Shown here: positions 21,770 to 32,035 of the stretch, one piece after another | Position numbering within the stretch: the stretch's first letter is position 1 | How the letters are laid out: each line of letters opens with the position of its first letter | Source: Erinaceus europaeus | Lineage: Eukaryota; Chordata; Mammalia; Eulipotyphla; Erinaceidae | Direction: 5' to 3' | DNA: 64,000 nucleotides | Assembly: GCF_950295315.1 (NCBI RefSeq) | Contig: NC_080171.1 | Coordinates: 96,524,752-96,588,751 of the forward strand | Made by a program: the position numbers and the translations under genes | The notes under the pieces: generated by a model | What the model was told of the DNA's origin: nothing | The model's input: only the letters and a program-made list of their open reading frames with translations | The model's database searches: none

Positions 21770-22040
21770 TTAATGTAACACCAGAAACTAAACACAGGGT
21801 CTTGCACACATGCAATACAGCTAATCAGCCTCCTCAACCCAGCTGTCTAGTGGGGGGAGGCCGGGGGGACAGTGGAAAGTAGGGAGGAGGAGAAGCGAAG
21901 AAGAAATGAGATAGACCACTCCAATCATGAAGTCCCAGTGCTGTCCATAGTGTTGACATATAATGTCAGCACTCAAACCCAGCAGGGCCTCGTGCACAGT
22001 AAACACTTGTTCTTATTAGGTAAGCTATCTCCTGGCCAAA
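21770..22040 (-). mobile_element. Old SINE (possibly two fragments)
   Basis: Antisense CAGCACTCAAACCCAGCAGGG and head GGCCAGGAGATAGCTTACC (- strand), preceded by a second remnant at 21770-21840. A (CAA)n run at 22041-22060 follows. Confidence 0.6.
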
Positions 22041-22366
22041 AACAACAACAACAACAACAAAACAAAAAAAACCAGAACACAGTAGGTGAGCTGTTCATAT
22101 ATAATATTTCTTACCCTGTAACTATAAAATGGGATTATCTATATTGCTGTAATTATAAAATACCATTTGGTGTTATTTTTCTCAGATATACATTTGAGTT
22201 TGCTTGTATACATTATTATAGTCTCACAATTCTAAAGTGCATTATCTCTCTGCTGTAATATAATAGATGGCATAAATCAAACACTCAAAACCTGGAAATG
22301 AATGTGAAAGTCTCCACCCTTGGTGGTTCTACTACTCACTGGTCCTGGAACATGGTTACAGGCTGA

Positions 22367-22486
22367 AGAAGGGGTGTCAGGGCCCAGCCCCAACCTTTGG
22401 AGGACTCCAAGGAACATTCAACGCTGTCGGTGAGTTTGGGATTTGGAAAAAAACCACCGACCGTTGACTGTACCTTGGGATTCTCA
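22367..22486 (+). ncRNA. MIR181A2: microRNA precursor mir-181a-2
   Basis: This is a vertebrate miR-181 hairpin. The 5p arm (22413-22435) matches mature miR-181a-5p, as I remember it, at all 23 positions, including the seed ACATTCA. The 3p arm (22453-22474) matches human miR-181a-2-3p except for C instead of U at arm position 6. The lower stem pairs CCAAGG (22408-22413) with CCTTGG, and the loop runs from about 22436 to 22452. The flank GGAGGACTCCAAGG and the loop GAGTTTGGGATTTGG separate it from the paralogue mir-181a-1. miR-181a acts through Argonaute and tunes lymphocyte signalling and differentiation. It is processed with mir-181b-2, 1.4 kb downstream, from one primary transcript. Confidence 0.97.
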
Positions 22487-23111
22487 CAAACAAGACTACA
22501 TTTCCTGGAGCAAAGGAGCAAGTTATATCTTCATGTGTCACAGGAGATCACCAGAGCCAGTCCCGTGCCTATTTCCCAAAGCTCATCAAGTGAATATTTT
22601 TGTTGCTGCTATTAGCCAGTGCACTGCTCAATTTTGGCTTATGGCTGTGGTGGGGAATAAACCTTATGGAAGGTTTTTGCATATCCACTATGCCCTCTCT
22701 CCCCTGCCTGGCCCAATGAAATTCTTTAAAGTTCTCCTCTATTTTTACTACCCACTGTTTCTGGATTTTTGTTGTTTTAACAAATATTTCATAAACACAA
22801 GGAAAGCTTAATATCTAATCTATCTATCTATCTATCTATCTATATATATAGATATGTTTTCTCGAAAGACATCATTCTAGTGAGAAATAGGGTATACCCA
22901 ATGAAAGACTTATTTTAAACATGTAACTTTTAAGTGAAATTCAGTGTTGTTTTTTTTGAAACATACTTTCTCTCAAACTTTTAATTAGAAGCAAGGGAGG
23001 GTTTAATAAAAAATTACATGAAATGGTCCAATATCTACATTCCTCTTATCACATCCCACCTCTGATTATAGTAAACATGATTATGTTGTGACGATTCTGA
23101 GTTGTCCGAAA
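22487..23111. other. miR-181 spacer, first part: unique sequence
   Basis: The first 300 bases after the hairpin are open and unique, with TTTGTTGCTGCTATTAGCC and a CTGCCTGGCCCAATG stretch. They are followed by the (TCTA)n microsatellite and AT-rich DNA up to a SINE. No coding potential is seen. Confidence 0.5.
22814..22850. repeat. (TCTA)n microsatellite
   Basis: About seven TCTA units passing into (TA)n, between the two miRNA hairpins. Confidence 0.95.
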
Positions 23112-23125
23112 AATGGCTATTGGCT

Positions 23126-23284
23126 GGGAAGACAGCATGATGGTTATGCATAAAACTTTCATGCCTGAGGCTCTAAGGTGCCAGGTTCAATCTCCAGCAC
23201 TATCACATAAGCCAGCGCTGAGCAGTGCTGTGGTGTTTCTGTCTCTTTCTTTCTGTATCTCTCTTATTAAAATAAAAAATTTTT
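23126..23284 (+). mobile_element. Type D SINE between mir-181a-2 and mir-181b-2
   Basis: TSD AAATGGCTATTGGCT at 23111-23125, with one mismatch at 23285-23299. Same strand as the miRNAs. Confidence 0.92.
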
Positions 23285-23299
23285 AAATGGCTACTGGCT

Positions 23300-23899
23300 A
23301 TTTCCACCTGCACAGATACTTAATGAAGTGTTTATTAAACTTAAATAGTCAGGTGTGGGTTCAGGTAAATCTTAGATGAATTCTCAGTCAACTCCCTATA
23401 TAATTATGTGATTTGTGGGCAAGTGGTTCTCAGTTTTCTCATGTATAAAAGTCTATACGGTTATTTATCTCATGAAGTTTTGCAATTAAATGAATATACA
23501 AGGTGCTTTCTACTTTCTACCAGTGTTCAATATATCCAAGATATCATTATTATAATTTAACCAGAATCATAATCTGTACTAACTTACTGTGTAAAGTACC
23601 TGTACTTCTTGGTTCAAAACAGGGTCCTCACACTTGTCTACATCTATGCAAGCACCCCCACCCTACCCCTGTGGCCAGGCTTATGTGTTAACTTCACCTG
23701 GAGCAACCTCTCTTCTCTTAGCCACAGTTCCTCCACTTTAAAAACCTGTTCACAACAGTCTTAATTTTATTGATAATTTTATTGATAATGTTCCTCCAAC
23801 ACTGGTTACCAAAGATGTCACAGGCCTCAAAGAATAAGCTTGGAAAAGAAGAGTTATGAGTCAAAGAACCACCACCACCACCAGCAGCAGCTGGAAATA
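23300..23899. other. Spacer up to mir-181b-2
   Basis: An old MIR at about 23350-23510 (CAGTTTTCTCATGTATAAAAG). After that, unique sequence that grows more GC-rich and ends in a CCACCACCACC-AGCAGCAG run abutting the hairpin. Confidence 0.5.
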
Positions 23900-23988
23900 C
23901 TGATGGCTGCACTCAACATTCATTGCTGTCGGTGGGTTTTAGTCTGAGTCAACTCACTGATCAATGAATGCAAACTGCGGACCAACAA
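23900..23988 (+). ncRNA. MIR181B2: microRNA precursor mir-181b-2
   Basis: Second hairpin of the cluster. The 5p arm (23915-23937) matches miR-181b-5p throughout, and the 3p arm (23953-23972, starting CTCACTGATCAATG) matches miR-181b-2-3p as remembered. The basal stem pairs around GGCTGCA and TGCAAACTGC. The loop (TTTTAGTCTGAGTCAA) differs by a few bases from the human one, which is usual for a loop. The upstream CCACCACCACC-AGCAGCAGCTGG run is directly adjacent. Same strand as mir-181a-2, start-to-start spacing 1.53 kb. Confidence 0.97.
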
Positions 23989-24271
23989 CCAAAGAAAAGC
24001 AAAAGCACATGCAGACTCACCTCTGTATCAGATACTGGTCTGACTGGAACCGCCAACATACATATTGTCTCCAACATACAGGTGAAAGCCTCTCTTGCCC
24101 TCTTGGGCTCTATAAGTAATTTCTCTCAAGTCTTAGTACTTAGAAAAGTATTTTCTAGGGGCTAGTAGTAAAATTCAGAACCTGAGACAAGTAAGTCCTG
24201 TACTCAATGTTGACTCATAGCCCCTGTCATTCCTCCCTTCCACTTTAAAGATATTTAAGATTTAAGGCTGT
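23989..24271. other. Flank 3' of mir-181b-2
   Basis: Unique for about 150 bases, then a possible type F SINE remnant (GGGGCTAGTAGTAAAATTC) at 24157-24240. Confidence 0.4.
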
Positions 24272-24559
24272 TTTCTTTTTTTCTTTCTTTTCTTTTTTTT
24301 TTTTTTTTTTTGTCTCCAGGGTTATCACTGGGTTCAGTGCCTGCTCCTCGAGACCATTTTTCCCATTTTGTTAACCACTGTTATTGCTGTTGTTGGCTAG
24401 GACAGAAATTGAGAGGGAAGGGGAAGACAGAGGAGGAGAGAAAGATAGACACCTGCAGACCTGCTTCACCACTTGTGAAGACACCCCCCTGCAGGTGGGG
24501 AGCCAGGGGCTCGAATTGGGATCCTTGTGACAGTCTGTGAGCTTCGCGCGCTTCGCGCC
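24272..24559 (-). mobile_element. Type B SINE
   Basis: Long T-run tail. The head carries a small duplication (GCTTCGCGCGCTTCGCGCC). Near-TSD AAGATTTAAGG / AAGATTTAGG. Confidence 0.92.
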
Positions 24560-24733
24560 AGATAATCAAGATTTAGGAAGATATTTTATGGTAAGAATGA
24601 GCAATATGTCTTGGCATCAGACCATATTAAAGAAAACCAATGCTTTCTTAATTTTATTGTCATCAGGATTTCACCCATACAAATCAACATTTTCAGATAG
24701 ACCAGGGGACACCATGGCACTGGAGTGTCTTTT

Positions 24734-24926
24734 TTTATTTAATTTTTATTATCTTTATTTATTGGATAGATACAGCCAGAAATCAAGGGGGGAGGGGGAG
24801 ATAAGAGAGGGAGAGAGACACTTGCAGCTCTGCTTCACCATTCATGAAGCTTTCTCCCTGCAGGTGGGGACCAGAGGCTCGAACCTGAGTCCTTGTGCAC
24901 TGTAACATATGCGCTCCACCAGGCCT
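24734..24926 (-). mobile_element. Type C SINE
   Basis: TSD TGGAGTGTCTT on both sides. B box antisense GAGGCTCGAACC. Confidence 0.92.
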
Positions 24927-25189
24927 TGGAGTGTCTTCTAATGGGTGGGGACCATGATCTGATGTGGGTCATGTTCAAGGCAAAGCAAGTGCACTGTGCC
25001 ACCTCCCAAGTTGTGGCATATTTTTATAATTATTTTATTTCTCTCACACTCTTCTGTCATTATAAAATGTTCCTCTGTTTATATTTCTTGTTTAAAAGTA
25101 AGTACACTTTAAAGGATATTGATATATATCATTTCAACACTATAGCTATTTATTTGCATCTTTCCTTTAATTTATTTGTCTTTGAACCT

Positions 25190-25595
25190 AAGACTTTTTT
25201 TTGAGAAGGGAAATTAAAGGGAGGTAGAGGGGCCAGGCGGTGGCGCACTTGGCTAAGCGCATACATTATAGTGCACAAGACCCAGGTTCAAGCTCCTGGT
25301 CCCCACCTGCAGGGGGAAAGCTTCACTAGTGGTGAAGCAGGACTGCAGGTGTCTCTCTGCCTCTATCCCTCTCTATCTTCTCCTCTCAGTTACTCTCTGT
25401 CTCTATACAATAATAAACAAAACATTAAAAATTAAAAATAAATAAAAGGAGGTAGAGAGAAAGAAAGGTACCCACAGCACTGCTCCACTGCTTGTGAAGC
25501 TTGCCTCTTGCAGGTGAGGAACAGGGGTTTGAACCCGAGTCCTTGCACATAATATCGTGCACTCTACAGGATATACCACCACCTAACTCCTGATA
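25190..25595 (-). mobile_element. Type C SINE split by another SINE
   Basis: The 3' part lies before 25230 and the 5' part (CTGCTCCACTGCTTGTGAAG to the head) after 25446. Confidence 0.75.
25230..25446 (+). mobile_element. Type C SINE nested in an opposite-strand SINE
   Basis: GGGGCCAGGCGGTGGCGCAC head. GGAGGTAGAG flanks both ends. Confidence 0.9.
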
Positions 25596-25667
25596 TATCA
25601 CTTATTTACAGGAGGGTCTTGTCTTCTAGTAACTTCTATGTGTGTAAAAGACAATGTCTTCATTTCT

Positions 25668-25822
25668 ATTTTTATTTTTTATTTTTTTAAAGAATTTATT
25701 TATTCATGGAAAAGGAGAGAAACAAACAGCCATAACTCTGGTACATGTGATGCCTGGGATCGAACTCAGGACCTCATGTTTGAGAGTCTAGTGCCTTAGC
25801 CACTGCGTCACCTCCCAGACCA
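25668..25822 (-). mobile_element. Type E SINE
   Basis: Antisense GGGATCGAACTCAGGACC and head GGTCTGGGAGGTGACGCAG (- strand). Confidence 0.9.
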
Positions 25823-25880
25823 CCTATTTTTCCTTTTTAAATGAGGTTTGTTAATGGTCTACAGTATAATACAGCTGTTT

Positions 25881-26124
25881 TTTTTTTTTTAATTTTTTAA
25901 ATATTTATTTTCCTTTTGTTGCCCTTGATTTTATTGTTATAGCTATTATTGTTGATGTCATCATTGTTAGGACAGAGAGAAATGGAGAGAGGAGGGGAAA
26001 ATGGGGAAGAGAAAGATAGACACCTGCAGACCTGCTTCACCTCTTGTGAAGCAACTCCCCTGCAGGTGGGGAGCCCGGGGCTAGAACCGGGATCCTTAGT
26101 CTGATCCTTGAGCTTCGCACCACA
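25881..26124 (-). mobile_element. Type A SINE
   Basis: Antisense tail CCTTTTGTTGCCCTTG, B box GGGGCTAGAACCGGG. Head shortened. Confidence 0.9.
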
Positions 26125-26644
26125 TGCTGTGGTAGTGAGTCCCTTTGCTATGCAGAAGCTTCTCAGCTTGATATCATCCATTGCTCTATTTTTGCTTTTG
26201 TTTTCCCTAGCAAATGGATCTGAATTAGTGAAGATGTTGCAAAAACTTAAATGGAAAAAAAGTATTTTATGGTTTCCAGTCAAACTTCCAAATATTCGGT
26301 TCATTTGCAGTTAAGTTTTGTGAATGGTGGAATTTGGTTGTCCACTTGTATTATTCTATGTTTCAACCCCAATTTTCCCAACACCATTTGTTGAAAGACT
26401 CCTTTTCCATTTGATATTTTGGACAACCCTGTCAAAATTTAGTTGACTGCAGTGTCAGGGCTGATTTCTGGCCTCTCAAGACTATTCCACTGGTCTGTCT
26501 ATTTTGGTCCCACCACCAGGCCATTTTGATTACAGTGGCTCTGTAATATGCTTTGAGATCAGGAAGCATGTCTCCATTTTTGCTCTTTTTCCTCAGGATG
26601 GCTTTGGCTATCCTGGGCACTTTCTATCTCCAGACAAACTTTTT

Positions 26645-26974
26645 TTTTTTTGCCTCCAGGATTATTGCTGGGGTTCAGTGCCTGCACTATGGATCCACTG
26701 CTCCTGGAGACCATTTTTTTCCTTTTGTTACCCTTGTTGTTTATCCTTGTTGTTAGTATTGTTATTGCTGTCGTTGTTGGATAGGACAGAGAGAAATCGA
26801 GAGAGATGGGGAAGACAGAGGAGGAGAGAAAGATAGACACCTGCAGATCTGCTTCACCATTTGTGACGTGACCACCTGCAGGTGGAGAACTGGGGGGCTC
26901 GAACCAGGATCTTTACACTGGTCCTTGCGCTTGGTGCCAAGTGCACTTAACCTGCTGTGCTACCACCCGACACC
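26645..26974 (-). mobile_element. Type B SINE inside L1
   Basis: TSD CCAGACAAACTTTTT (26630-26644) with one mismatch at 26975-26989. Confidence 0.93.
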
Positions 26975-27061
26975 CCAGCCAAACTTTTTATCTATTGTTC
27001 TACTCTAAGAAATTTGGTGGAACCTTAATAGGTATTGTGTTAAATCTACTGACATGACTGA

Positions 27062-27282
27062 ATTTATTTATTTTTTGTATGTGGAATGGGGGAGTAAACC
27101 CAGAGCCTCATAAATGCATGGCACTGCCAAGTGGGCTCCCCTATGCAACTTACTACTTTGAGAAAGAGAGGAAAGAGACTTCACACATCACTACATCCAT
27201 GAGGCATTTATATGGTATCATAGCTAGAACCTAGGGCCCTGCACACTAAACACTATATACTCTATTATCTAAGTCATCTCCA
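27062..27282 (-). mobile_element. Two old SINE fragments
   Basis: Antisense AACCCAGAGCCTCATAAATG (27062-27160) and TAGAACCTAGGGCCCTGC (27165-27282) are decayed B-box regions. Confidence 0.5.
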
Positions 27283-27354
27283 AGAATTGACATGGCATGA
27301 TTGGAGTTACATATGCCATTTTCCTGGTTTTTCTGTTGGATTTTGTTTTGTTTT

Positions 27355-27567
27355 GCTTTTTGTCACCAAAACTTTATATCTGTAAAATTCCACAGCTCAT
27401 AGTGTACTCACGTTTCCCAAGACAGATGGTGAGAGAAAAGGAGAGACACCACAGCATAAAACTTCCCCTTTGCTTGTACTCTCACGTGGTGGGAATGGGT
27501 TCAAAACTGGGCCCTTGAACAAAGTAAAGTGTGTGCTCTATTAGGTGGGATTATCTCACAGCTACCA
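27355..27567 (-). mobile_element. Old SINE
   Basis: Antisense GGTTCAAAACTGGGCCC and head GAGATAATCCCACCTAATAG (- strand). Confidence 0.5.
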
Positions 27568-27960
27568 GACATACTGTTCTTTCGTCATTGACATCTGAAG
27601 ACACATTTTCACAAATTTACTAATGGTGCCTGAGATCTGTTTGCTAACTAATGTTTTTGTTATTCCAAGTTGTTTTAAAAAAAGGAAACTGAGGTAAGGT
27701 TAAAACAAACAGGTCACAAACTACTTAAGTAAAATATATGCTAATATTTTATTGAATGAATATGTATATATTCCCCAAAAGTCAAAATGATACTAATAAA
27801 AAAGGGTGAGTAGGAATTCCAATTTTTCTGTAACACCATAGCCACCATGCCACCTGTTGGCTCAACAGAAGCCATACTAAATGAACTCAGAAGTCCCAAA
27901 CAGTAATGTCTAAAATTACATACAACCAGACACAGATTGGGGGGGGGGGGAGAACATGTA
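27568..27960. other. Unique AT-rich DNA
   Basis: GCCATTGACATC-like and other short motifs only. A G10 run sits near 27940. No gene or repeat recognised. Confidence 0.4.
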
Positions 27961-27974
27961 ACATTTATTATGAA

Positions 27975-28810
27975 GGCAAGTCATGATACTAAAGATGATA
28001 TACAGACACTAATTCAGGAACTCAAGACCACTTCACCAAAGAGTTATAAAATACAGGGGGGGAAACTCCAAACAGAGCTGCAGGATGTGAAGAACATTTA
28101 GAATGCAGTTCAGGATCAGGTAGCAGGCGTAGGAATCAGGCTAAATCAGGTGGAGAGAATATCAGGGATAGAAAATACAAACCACTGGGGAGTCAGACAG
28201 TAGTGCAGCAGGTTAAGCGCACATGGTGCAAAGCTCAAGGACTGGCGTAAGGATCTCGGTTCAAGCCCCAACTCCCCATCTGCAGGGGAGTTGCTTCACA
28301 GGTGGTGAAGCAGGTCTGCGGGTGTCTATCTTTCTCTCCCCCTGTCTTCCCCTCGCTCTCCATTTCTCTCTGTCCTGTCCAACAATAACTACAACAACAG
28401 TTAAAAAAAAACAAGGGCAACAAAAGGGAAAATAAATTATATATTATATATGAAAATACAAACCACCACACTCTGGATTTAAAGCTCTTATAGAGAAAAA
28501 GAAATGAAGCACTTCTCCATGAAATAATGATCTCTATCAGAAAAACAAATGTGATAGTTATTGGGATCCCTGAGGAAGGAGAAAGGAGTAGAGAATAATA
28601 TTCAAAGAATTCATAGCAGGAAGATTTCCACACCTGTGCAACAGCCAAATTGAAGACATTTGGGACACTGAACAAACATCCTAGTTCCTAAATCCAAAAT
28701 GACACACACCAACTCACATTATAGTAGAATTAACTCTCCAAAGGTATTATCAGGCTCTAATCAGGTTTCTCATCACTAATAAAGAGTGATACAAAGAGAA
28801 CATAAACTGA
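27975..28810 (+). mobile_element. L1 ORF1 fragment split by a SINE
   Basis: The coiled-coil-to-RRM stretch is recognisable: AATCAGGCTAAATCAGGTGG before the SINE (TGAAGAACATTTAGAATGCAG further up), and RKTNVIVIGIPEEGERS encoded at about 28534-28585 after it. Frame is lost soon after. Old, non-functional. Confidence 0.7.
28186..28451 (+). mobile_element. Type A SINE inside L1 ORF1
   Basis: Perfect TSD GAAAATACAAACCAC (28171-28185, 28452-28466). Confidence 0.96.
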
Positions 28811-29089
28811 ATCTCAAAATTAAGACTATCAATGTAAACAGATTTTAGGATTTTTTTTTACTGCATCTTAAGTTGTTTATAGATTCCAAACAAGTCAGCA
28901 AAATATTCCAATATAAAATCATGCATAAAGGATTTTATTTCCTTCTCAATTACATAGAATTAGTACTCTAACACAGAAATACAACTCCTAAAAGAATCAC
29001 TGGTTTTAGACTCATTTTGTAAAAGCTATTCTGTCTATAGCATTGATTGTATTAATAACAAGTAATTCTACGAACATATTACATCTATG
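28811..29089. other. Unique AT-rich DNA
   Basis: Nothing recognised. Confidence 0.4.
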
Positions 29090-29252
29090 CAAGGTCTGAG
29101 TAATGGTGCACTTGGTTGAGTGGACATGGTACAATGCACAAAGACCTGGGTTAAAGCCCCCAATCCTCACTTGGTAGAAGCAAAGTGCAGTTGTCTTTCT
29201 CCCTCTTTATCTCCCCTTCCCATCTCAGTCTCTGTCATATCAAATAATTTAT
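29090..29252 (+). mobile_element. Old type C SINE
   Basis: GTAATGGTGCACTTGGTTGA head, ending TCATATCAAATAATTTATG. Confidence 0.7.
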
Positions 29253-29447
29253 GAAAATCATTTTAATAGCTTTATATACCTGGGGTTATGAATCAAATCA
29301 ACTTGCCAACATCTATATCCAGGCACTGTTTCTCTTATATGAGAGAGAAGAGAAAAGGAAAGACACCCAGAAGTAGTTACAGCTGAAGGGGTAAGTTAGA
29401 GAGGAAATGAAGGCGACCATTGAAACCCGCCCCCCCCCAAGAAATAA

Positions 29448-29449
<2 letters not shown>

Positions 29450-29491
<42 letters not shown>

Positions 29492-29498
29492 ACACACG
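29450..29498. repeat. (CA)n microsatellite
   Basis: About 23 units with one CATACA break. Confidence 0.95.
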
Positions 29499-29566
29499 TG
29501 CGCACGCACATAGTTACAAAATCAGCCCATATTTGTGACCTTGGAAGAACCACTATAGTTTCTTCT

Positions 29567-29776
29567 TTAAATTTTATTTATTTTTATTTATTGTATAGAT
29601 AGAAATTGAGAAGGGAGGGGGAGAGAGGGAAAGAGACAGAAGACAGAGACACCTGCAGCCCTACTTCACCACTTGTGACGTTTTCCCCCTGCAGGTAGGA
29701 GCTAGGAGCTTGAACCCGGGTCCTTGCACACTATGAAGTGTGCACTTAACCATAATGCACCATTGCCTGGCCCCTA
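29567..29776 (-). mobile_element. Type C SINE
   Basis: Antisense TTTATTTATTGTATAGATAG tail and head GGGGCCAGGCAATGGTGCAT (- strand). Confidence 0.9.
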
Positions 29777-29849
29777 ATACAGTAGTTCCCATTGGAAGGG
29801 ATGGGGACACAGAAATCTGGTGGTGGGGACGATGTAAAATTAAACCCCT

Positions 29850-30128
29850 GGGAGTCAGACAAAGTGCAGCAGGTTAAACGCACGTGGCGCAAAGCGCAAG
29901 AACCAGTGTAAGGATCCCGGTTCGAGCCCCCAGCTCCCCAGCAGCAGGGAAGTCGCTTCACAAGCAGTGAGGCAGGTCTGCAGATGTCTGTCTTTCTCTT
30001 TCCCTCTGTCTTCCCCTTTGCTCCATTTCAGTCTGTCCTATCTAACAAAGATGACATCAATAACAATAGTAACTACAACAACAATGAAAAACAAGGGCAA
30101 CAAAAGGGAAAAAAATAAATATTTTGTT
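29850..30128 (+). mobile_element. Type A SINE
   Basis: TSD AAATTAAACCCCT / AAATTAAGCCCCT. A box partly deleted (CAGACAAAGTGCAGCAGG). Confidence 0.93.
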
Positions 30129-30272
30129 AAATTAAGCCCCTACTATAATTATGTAAATCAATATTAAATCACTAATAACTAAATTTAAAAATTAACACTA
30201 TGTATGTATATATCAACTACATATTTATACACAAAATGATTGGGTCTGTACTTGAAATCTTAATAGAAACAC

Positions 30273-30342
30273 TTTTTTTAAATTTTATTTATTTCCCCTT
30301 TTGTTGCCCTTGTTTTTTATTATTGTAATTATTGTTGTTATT
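30273..30342 (-). mobile_element. Type A SINE, tail only
   Basis: Just the 70-base antisense tail (CCCCTTTTGTTGCCCTTG), flanked by AGAAACACTTTTT / AGGAACACTTTTT: an insertion truncated almost completely. Confidence 0.8.
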
Positions 30343-30355
30343 AGGAACACTTTTT

Positions 30356-30495
30356 AAATTTATTTATTAATGAGAAACATAGGAGGAGAGAGAAAGAGCC
30401 AGACATCACTCTGGTACATGTGCTGCTGGGGATTGAACTGAGGACCTCATGCTTGAGTCTGATGCTTTATCCACTGTGCCGCCTCCCGGACCACA
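30356..30495 (-). mobile_element. Type E SINE
   Basis: TSD AGGAACACTTTTT on both sides. Head GGTCCGGGAGGCGGCACAG (- strand). Confidence 0.93.
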
Positions 30496-30599
30496 GGAAC
30501 ACTTTTTTATGCCAGGCTCCAAAGGTCCGCTGCCTTCAGTCTTCTCCTACCTAAACTCTAGCTATTTTTCTCCTTTTTCCTTCTTCCAACATTTTCACC

Positions 30600-31075
30600 C
30601 TTTAATTTTATTTTTATTTCTTTATTGGGGAACTAATGTTTTACAGTTGACAGTAAATACAACAGTTTGTACATGCATAACATTTCTCAGTTTTTCTTTT
30701 TTTTTATTGTTGTAGTTATTATTGATGTCATCGTTGTTGGATAGGACAGAGAGAAATGGAGAGAGGAGGGGAAGACAGAGGGGGAGAGAAAGACAGACAC
30801 CTGCAGACCTGCTCCACCGCCTGTGAAGCGACTCCCCTGCAGGTGGGGATCCGGGGGCTCGAACCGGGATCCTTATGTCGGTCCTTGTGCTTTGCGCCAC
30901 CTGCGCTTAACCGGCTGCGCTACCGCCCGACTCCCCATTTCTCAGTTTTTCACAGAACAATACAACCCCTACTAGGTACTACTCTGCCATCTTGTTCCAG
31001 GACCTGAACTCTCCCCACCACCCACCCCAGAGTCTTTTATTTTGGTGCAATACACCCACCCCACAATTTTCAAAG
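30600..31075 (-). mobile_element. L1 3' UTR, antisense, split by a SINE
   Basis: GGGGAACTAATGTTTTACAG, ACATGCATAACATTTC and GAGTCTTTTATTTTGGTGC mirror the + copy at 1169-1530. Confidence 0.88.
30697..30935 (-). mobile_element. Type A SINE inside L1 UTR, young
   Basis: Perfect 16-bp TSD CATTTCTCAGTTTTTC (30681-30696, 30936-30951). Both promoter boxes and most CpGs intact. Confidence 0.97.
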
Positions 31076-31299
31076 TATGAATGTAAAGAATCCTGGTAAA
31101 CTGATCCAATAATCTTAATGAGTGATGGTCAGTTCATTCCTACTTATGAATAAAGGCTACTTGTAAGTAACTTATTACCTGTTAATAAATATGGTTTATA
31201 AACAAAAATTGACAAGAGTCCGTATTCTTGGTGCCACAATACTGTAGCAATGTTACAAAGATTCTACTACATTACTACATACATAAACTGATAAGCACG

Positions 31300-31560
31300 G
31301 GAGCTGGGCAGTAGCGCAGTGAGTTAAGCATAGGCGGTGCAAAGCACAAGAACCGGTGTAATGATCCTGGTTCGAGCCCCCAGCTCCCCACCTGTATGGG
31401 AGTCGCTTCACAAACAGTGAAGCAGGTCTGCATGTGTCTATCTTTCTCTCCCCGTCTTCTCTCTCCATTTCTCTCTGTCCTATCCAACAACGATGACATC
31501 AATAACTACGACAACAAAACAAGGGCAACAAAGGGGAATAAATAAATATTTTTAAAATAA
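31300..31560 (+). mobile_element. Type A SINE
   Basis: GGGAGCTGGGCAGTAGCGCA head, B box GGTTCGAGCCCC. 31076-31299 has no feature. Confidence 0.93.
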
Positions 31561-31626
31561 ATAAGTGAGCAATCTTACAGTTCTCAGACGGACTCAGTTA
31601 TCACTGCCCAGAGATTTAGTGATAGT

Positions 31627-31797
31627 AGTTTTATTTTTTGATAGAAACAAATTAAGAAGGTTCGAGGAGAGAGAAAGGAAGGCACCAGTGCTCCACCATT
31701 CATGAAGTCTCCCCTCTGAAGGTGGAGACCAAGGACATGAACCAGGGTCCTTACACACGGTGATGTGCACTCCACTGGGTGTGCCACTGCCTAGCCC
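31627..31797 (-). mobile_element. Type C SINE, diverged
   Basis: Antisense GGACATGAACCAGGGTCC and head GGGGCTAGGCAGTGGCACAC (- strand). Confidence 0.82.
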
Positions 31798-31914
31798 CTG
31801 TGGTAGTTTTCAAATGCTGCTCTTGCTCTTGAACATTTAATTATGGTTTATCCAGCATCATTTTCAATTTAGTTTGATACTTAATAGTATCCGTATTTTC
31901 AAAATTTCCAGTAT

Positions 31915-32035
31915 TCCATCAGAGAAGTAGTTCAGCAGGTAGAACATAGGACATGCAAGTCTGAGAACCTAGGGTTGACTCCTGGCACTGTGTATACCAG
32001 ACAGATGCTTTGGCCTCTCTCCAGTAAAAAATAAC
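31915..32035 (+). mobile_element. Type F SINE
   Basis: AGAGAAGTAGTTCAGCAGGT and GGGTTGACTCCTGGC. Confidence 0.6.

Larger units (their letters stand above)
22270..24130 (+). ncRNA. MIR181A2HG: Primary transcript segment of miR-181a-2/b-2 cluster (host lncRNA)
   Basis: The two hairpins must be cut from a + strand primary transcript, which in human is the lncRNA MIR181A2HG. Only the segment spanning the hairpins is marked, because I cannot place the promoter, exons or poly(A) site from sequence. The intervening DNA carries a (TCTA)n tract at about 22814-22850, a type D SINE at 23126-23284 and an old MIR at about 23350-23510. All should be discarded as spacer during Drosha processing. Confidence 0.6.
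25838..27060 (-). mobile_element. L1 ORF2 C-terminal region and UTR, split by SINEs
   Basis: On the - strand the order is ORF2 C-terminal coding (27060 to 26126) then a UTR piece (25838-25880). Frames are broken, but [23 protein letters not shown] coding (26432-26620) matches the standard L1 ORF2 stretch before the CTGTTGGGAAAATTGG region. Two SINEs interrupt it. Not functional. Confidence 0.85.
29325..30175 (+). mobile_element. Dispersed repeat G, 3' part, split by two SINEs
   Basis: ATCAGCCCATATTTGTGACC (29521) and GGGGACACAGAAATCTGGTGG match the copy at 4260-4795. It carries a (CA)n at 29450-29498 and SINEs at 29567-29776 and 29850-30128. Confidence 0.6.

Noticed and set aside
23860..23890. 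CCACCACCACC-AGCAGCAG run as a coding repeat
   Set aside because: It is a short triplet run beside the mir-181b-2 hairpin. No open frame of note uses it.
26432..26620. Open frame on the - strand with reverse-transcriptase-like residues
   Set aside because: It is a piece of old L1 ORF2 with broken surroundings, reported as an L1 remnant and not as a gene.
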